64,000 nt of DNA, from NCBI GenBank assembly GCA_019635355.1, contig JAHBZQ010000001.1, forward strand, positions 4,960,001 through 5,024,000. The letters are read 5' to 3'. The notes under the pieces are model-generated. The model did no database searches. It saw only the letters and a program-made list of their open reading frames with translations, and was not told where the DNA came from. Positions 62,336-64,000 of the stretch are shown one piece after another (position 1 is the first letter of the stretch; each line of letters opens with the position of its first letter). The DNA comes from Rhizobacter sp. (GTDB lineage: Bacteria; Pseudomonadota; Gammaproteobacteria; Burkholderiales; Burkholderiaceae_C). The position numbers and the translations under genes are program-made.

Positions 62336-62804
62336 AGCGCGAGCTGTACCGCCACCACTCGGTGCGGTGGTCTTCGGCCACGGTGCCGATGAGGAAGCCC
62401 GCGGGGCCAGCTTCGAGCTGCGCGAGTTGCAGCGTGGCGTGGGTGTCGCGGCTCAGCACGTAGCGCGCGTCGCCTTGCCAGCCGAGGTGCTGGCTGAGCG
62501 CGGCCAGCGTCTGGCTCGGCTGGCTCTGCATGAAGGTGAAGGGGAGCGGCAGGCCTTGTGTCGCCTGCTCGGCCACGACGCGCGTGGCCTCCATCGGGCC
62601 ATGCACGCCCACGACGCGCAGCAGTGCGCCAGTAGGAAGCTGTTCTTCCTGCGCGGCGTCGAGGCACAGGCGCGCGCCGAAGAGCGCCAGCTCGGCCCAG
62701 CCGCCGATGCGCCGCGGGCGTGTGCCGAGGCGGCGCGCGAGCTGGTCGCGCCAGTCGGCGGGCAGCGGGTCGAGCACGACGTGGGCCTTGAGGAAGAAGC
62801 TCAT
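62334..62804 (-). CDS. Short ketosynthase-like protein without catalytic Cys
   Basis: 156 aa from MSFFLKAHVVLDPLPADWRD. The second half aligns by eye with the ketosynthase encoded upstream: LGWQGDARYVLSRDTHATLQ against LGWQGPVYTVSTACTSGLNA, with the nucleophilic Cys position lost. It looks like half a thiolase fold, perhaps a partner or chain-length-type subunit. Its ATG overlaps the upstream stop by 4 nt. Aryl-polyene-type clusters hold such accessory ketosynthase-like genes; the family is not certain. Confidence 0.65.
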   Translation of the reverse strand: MSFFLKAHVVLDPLPADWRDQLARRLGTRPRRIGGWAELALFGARLCLDAAQEEQLPTGALLRVVGVHGPMEATRVVAEQATQGLPLPFTFMQSQPSQTLAALSQHLGWQGDARYVLSRDTHATLQLAQLEAGPAGFLIGTVAEDHRTEWWRYSSR

Positions 62805-63853
62805 GCCTGCGTGTCCTCCAGCACCACCGCCGTGTGGCCACCGCCGAAGCCGAGGATGCTCGCCAGCACGTGACGGGCGCGTGACGGCGGCACGTTGGCG
62901 AGAGGGGCTTGCAACGCGGGGTCTTGCGCGTGGTCGGCGCGCGGCCAGTGGTTCGATTCGAGGCAGGCGGTGAGCAGGGCGAGTTCGGCCACGCCCGAGG
63001 CGCCCAGCGTGTGGCCGATGGCGGCCTTGAACGAGACGAGGGGCGGGAGTGGGTCGAACACCTGGTGCAGCGCGCGTGCTTCGGTGGCATCGCTCGCCGC
63101 GCCGCCTGCCGCTTGCGGTTTGACGAGGTCGATGTCGGCGGCGGAAAGGCCGCTGTCGGCCAGCGCCTGGTGGCACATGTCGATCTCGGCGCTCTCGATC
63201 GAACCCGCGGGGTCGCGCCCGTCGACGACGTTGGCGCCCCCGGCGATGCGCCAGCGCGAGGGCTGCGCTGAAACCTGCAATGCGGCGACCGCTTCGCCCA
63301 GCACCAGGCCGTTGCGGCCCACGCCGTAGGGCAGGGCGCCGGTGGGGCTCAGGAGCTGCATGCCGGCGAAGCCGCCGAGGGTTAGCGTGTTGCGCAACTC
63401 CAGCCCGAGCACGAGCGCGTGCGGCACGACGCCGTGGCGCACCAGCGTGCGTGCGCTCATGAGAGCGTTGAGGCCCGAGGTGCAGGCGGTCGAGACGGTG
63501 TAGACCGGGCCTTGCCACCCGAGCCAGCCCGCCACGGTCTCGGCGAACGCGTGGTGGTCATGGGGGAGTTGGCCGGTGCTTTCGATCAGGCCGATGTCGA
63601 GCGAGGAGGAGGCGATGAAAAGTGCGCCGGTGGGGTCGGCTCCGGCTTCACGGGCGGACTGCTGGACGAGTCGCCGACTGCGCGAGGCCCAGTCCGCTTC
63701 GTCGTCGGCGATGGCGTACCAGGGCCAGGACGAGCCGTCGGCCAGTGTCACCGTGCGAGGCGCGACGCCGGCCGCCACGGCCTGCACGGCGTTCGCGAGA
63801 TCGGGCCCCAGCGCCGACGCGAGCGCACGGCCGGCGAGGTAGGCCTCGTTCAT
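62801..63853 (-). CDS. Beta-ketoacyl-ACP synthase family protein
   Basis: 350 aa, shorter than FabF (about 410). Cys124 sits in VYTVSTACTSGLNAL; Lys276 and His281 are in SFKAAIGHTLGASG. The first catalytic His, normally in NAHGTST, is replaced (KPQAAGGAASD, Gln247). The C-terminal Gly-rich turn reads GFGGGHTAVV. It would elongate an acyl chain on the ACP encoded just upstream, or act as an initiating or hydrolytic variant. Its ATG overlaps the ACP stop by 4 nt. Confidence 0.85.
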   Translation of the reverse strand: MNEAYLAGRALASALGPDLANAVQAVAAGVAPRTVTLADGSSWPWYAIADDEADWASRSRRLVQQSAREAGADPTGALFIASSSLDIGLIESTGQLPHDHHAFAETVAGWLGWQGPVYTVSTACTSGLNALMSARTLVRHGVVPHALVLGLELRNTLTLGGFAGMQLLSPTGALPYGVGRNGLVLGEAVAALQVSAQPSRWRIAGGANVVDGRDPAGSIESAEIDMCHQALADSGLSAADIDLVKPQAAGGAASDATEARALHQVFDPLPPLVSFKAAIGHTLGASGVAELALLTACLESNHWPRADHAQDPALQAPLANVPPSRARHVLASILGFGGGHTAVVLEDTQA

Positions 63854-64000
63854 TCCTTCAATGAGGGTGCGTGTTGGCGCAGGTGCTCGGCCAGGTGCGC
63901 GATGGAGGTGAGCGCGCGGCGCGTGTCCTTGCTGTCGGGCATGCGCACACCGTAGCGCTGCTGGATGGCCATCGAGATCTGCAGCGCGTCGAGCGAGTCG
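63850..64000 (-). CDS. Acyl carrier protein (3' part only)
   Basis: The last 50 codons of a leftward gene; the 5' part lies beyond the window. It begins DSLDALQISMAIQQRYGVRM, with the Ser of the DSL motif as the phosphopantetheine site, and ends APSLKE. The helix pattern after the DSL motif is ACP-like. It is coupled to the ketosynthase gene, pointing to a dedicated polyene or fatty-acid-like pathway such as aryl polyene synthesis. Confidence 0.82.
   Translation of the reverse strand, partial: DSLDALQISMAIQQRYGVRMPDSKDTRRALTSIAHLAEHLRQHAPSLKE

Overview
The window is GC-rich DNA with dense, overlapping genes typical of Burkholderiales. The Rubrivivax/Leptothrix/Ideonella/Roseateles part of the Betaproteobacteria fits best, from the mix of a type VI secretion system (T6SS), an exosortase-type (EpsD-EpsL, XrtB) exopolysaccharide locus and an aryl-polyene-like ketosynthase/ACP set. 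The taxonomic call is inference; there is no rRNA here. Nearly everything is coding: the longest stretch without a gene is about 273 bp (30969-31241), and it carries regulatory-looking structure.

Layout. (1) 1-16206, T6SS core: a leftward arm (tssJ, tssK, tssL, vgrG, start of a toxin) and a rightward arm (TPR lipoprotein, tssB, tssC, hcp, terminator, tssE, tssF, tssG, tssH) diverge from about 6.6 kb. tssM and tssA are not in the window. (2) 16340-24321, a second vgrG with a large unrecognised cargo protein, then a convergent FGE/SUMF1-like secreted protein and a TPM-domain protein. (3) 24436-28770, housekeeping: pssA, thiolase, SDR, carboxylesterase and a small ORF. (4) 28800-37494, specialised metabolism: an AurF-like diiron oxygenase divergent from a MupA-type luciferase-like monooxygenase, then a tight five-gene operon (AfsA-like hotdog protein, ICMT-type methyltransferase, extended SDR, PEP-synthase-like phosphotransferase, UbiA-like prenyltransferase). 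A near-consensus sigma-54 promoter and a 40-bp dyad precede the operon. (5) 37502-42571: tRNA-Ala(CGC), an alpha/beta hydrolase, a rubrerythrin/Fe-S protein/DUF3501 stress operon, a BON lipoprotein and a stand-alone receiver. (6) 42684-62289, the exopolysaccharide locus: a long rightward operon (epsD, E, F, G, xrtB, epsI, polymerase, glycosyltransferases, GH5, acyltransferase, pyruvyltransferase, flippase, nucleotidyltransferase) meets a leftward arm (phosphoglycosyltransferase, epsL, PEP-CTERM protein, and sugE with a guanidine-II riboswitch). (7) 62334-64000: a degenerate ketosynthase-like protein, a ketosynthase and the end of an ACP, reading leftward off the window.

How they work together. 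The tss genes build a contractile injector, and each vgrG spike gene is followed at once by a likely cargo gene. The eps/xrt genes form a Wzx/Wzy-type exopolysaccharide machine with PEP-CTERM protein sorting. Its rightward operon, its leftward arm and (less clearly) its PEP-CTERM gene share a sigma-54-type promoter motif with a common downstream extension. The AfsA-type operon is the best candidate for an undescribed system: an apparent A-factor/butenolide-type biosynthetic set in a Gram-negative bacterium, combined with phosphotransfer, methylation and prenylation functions.
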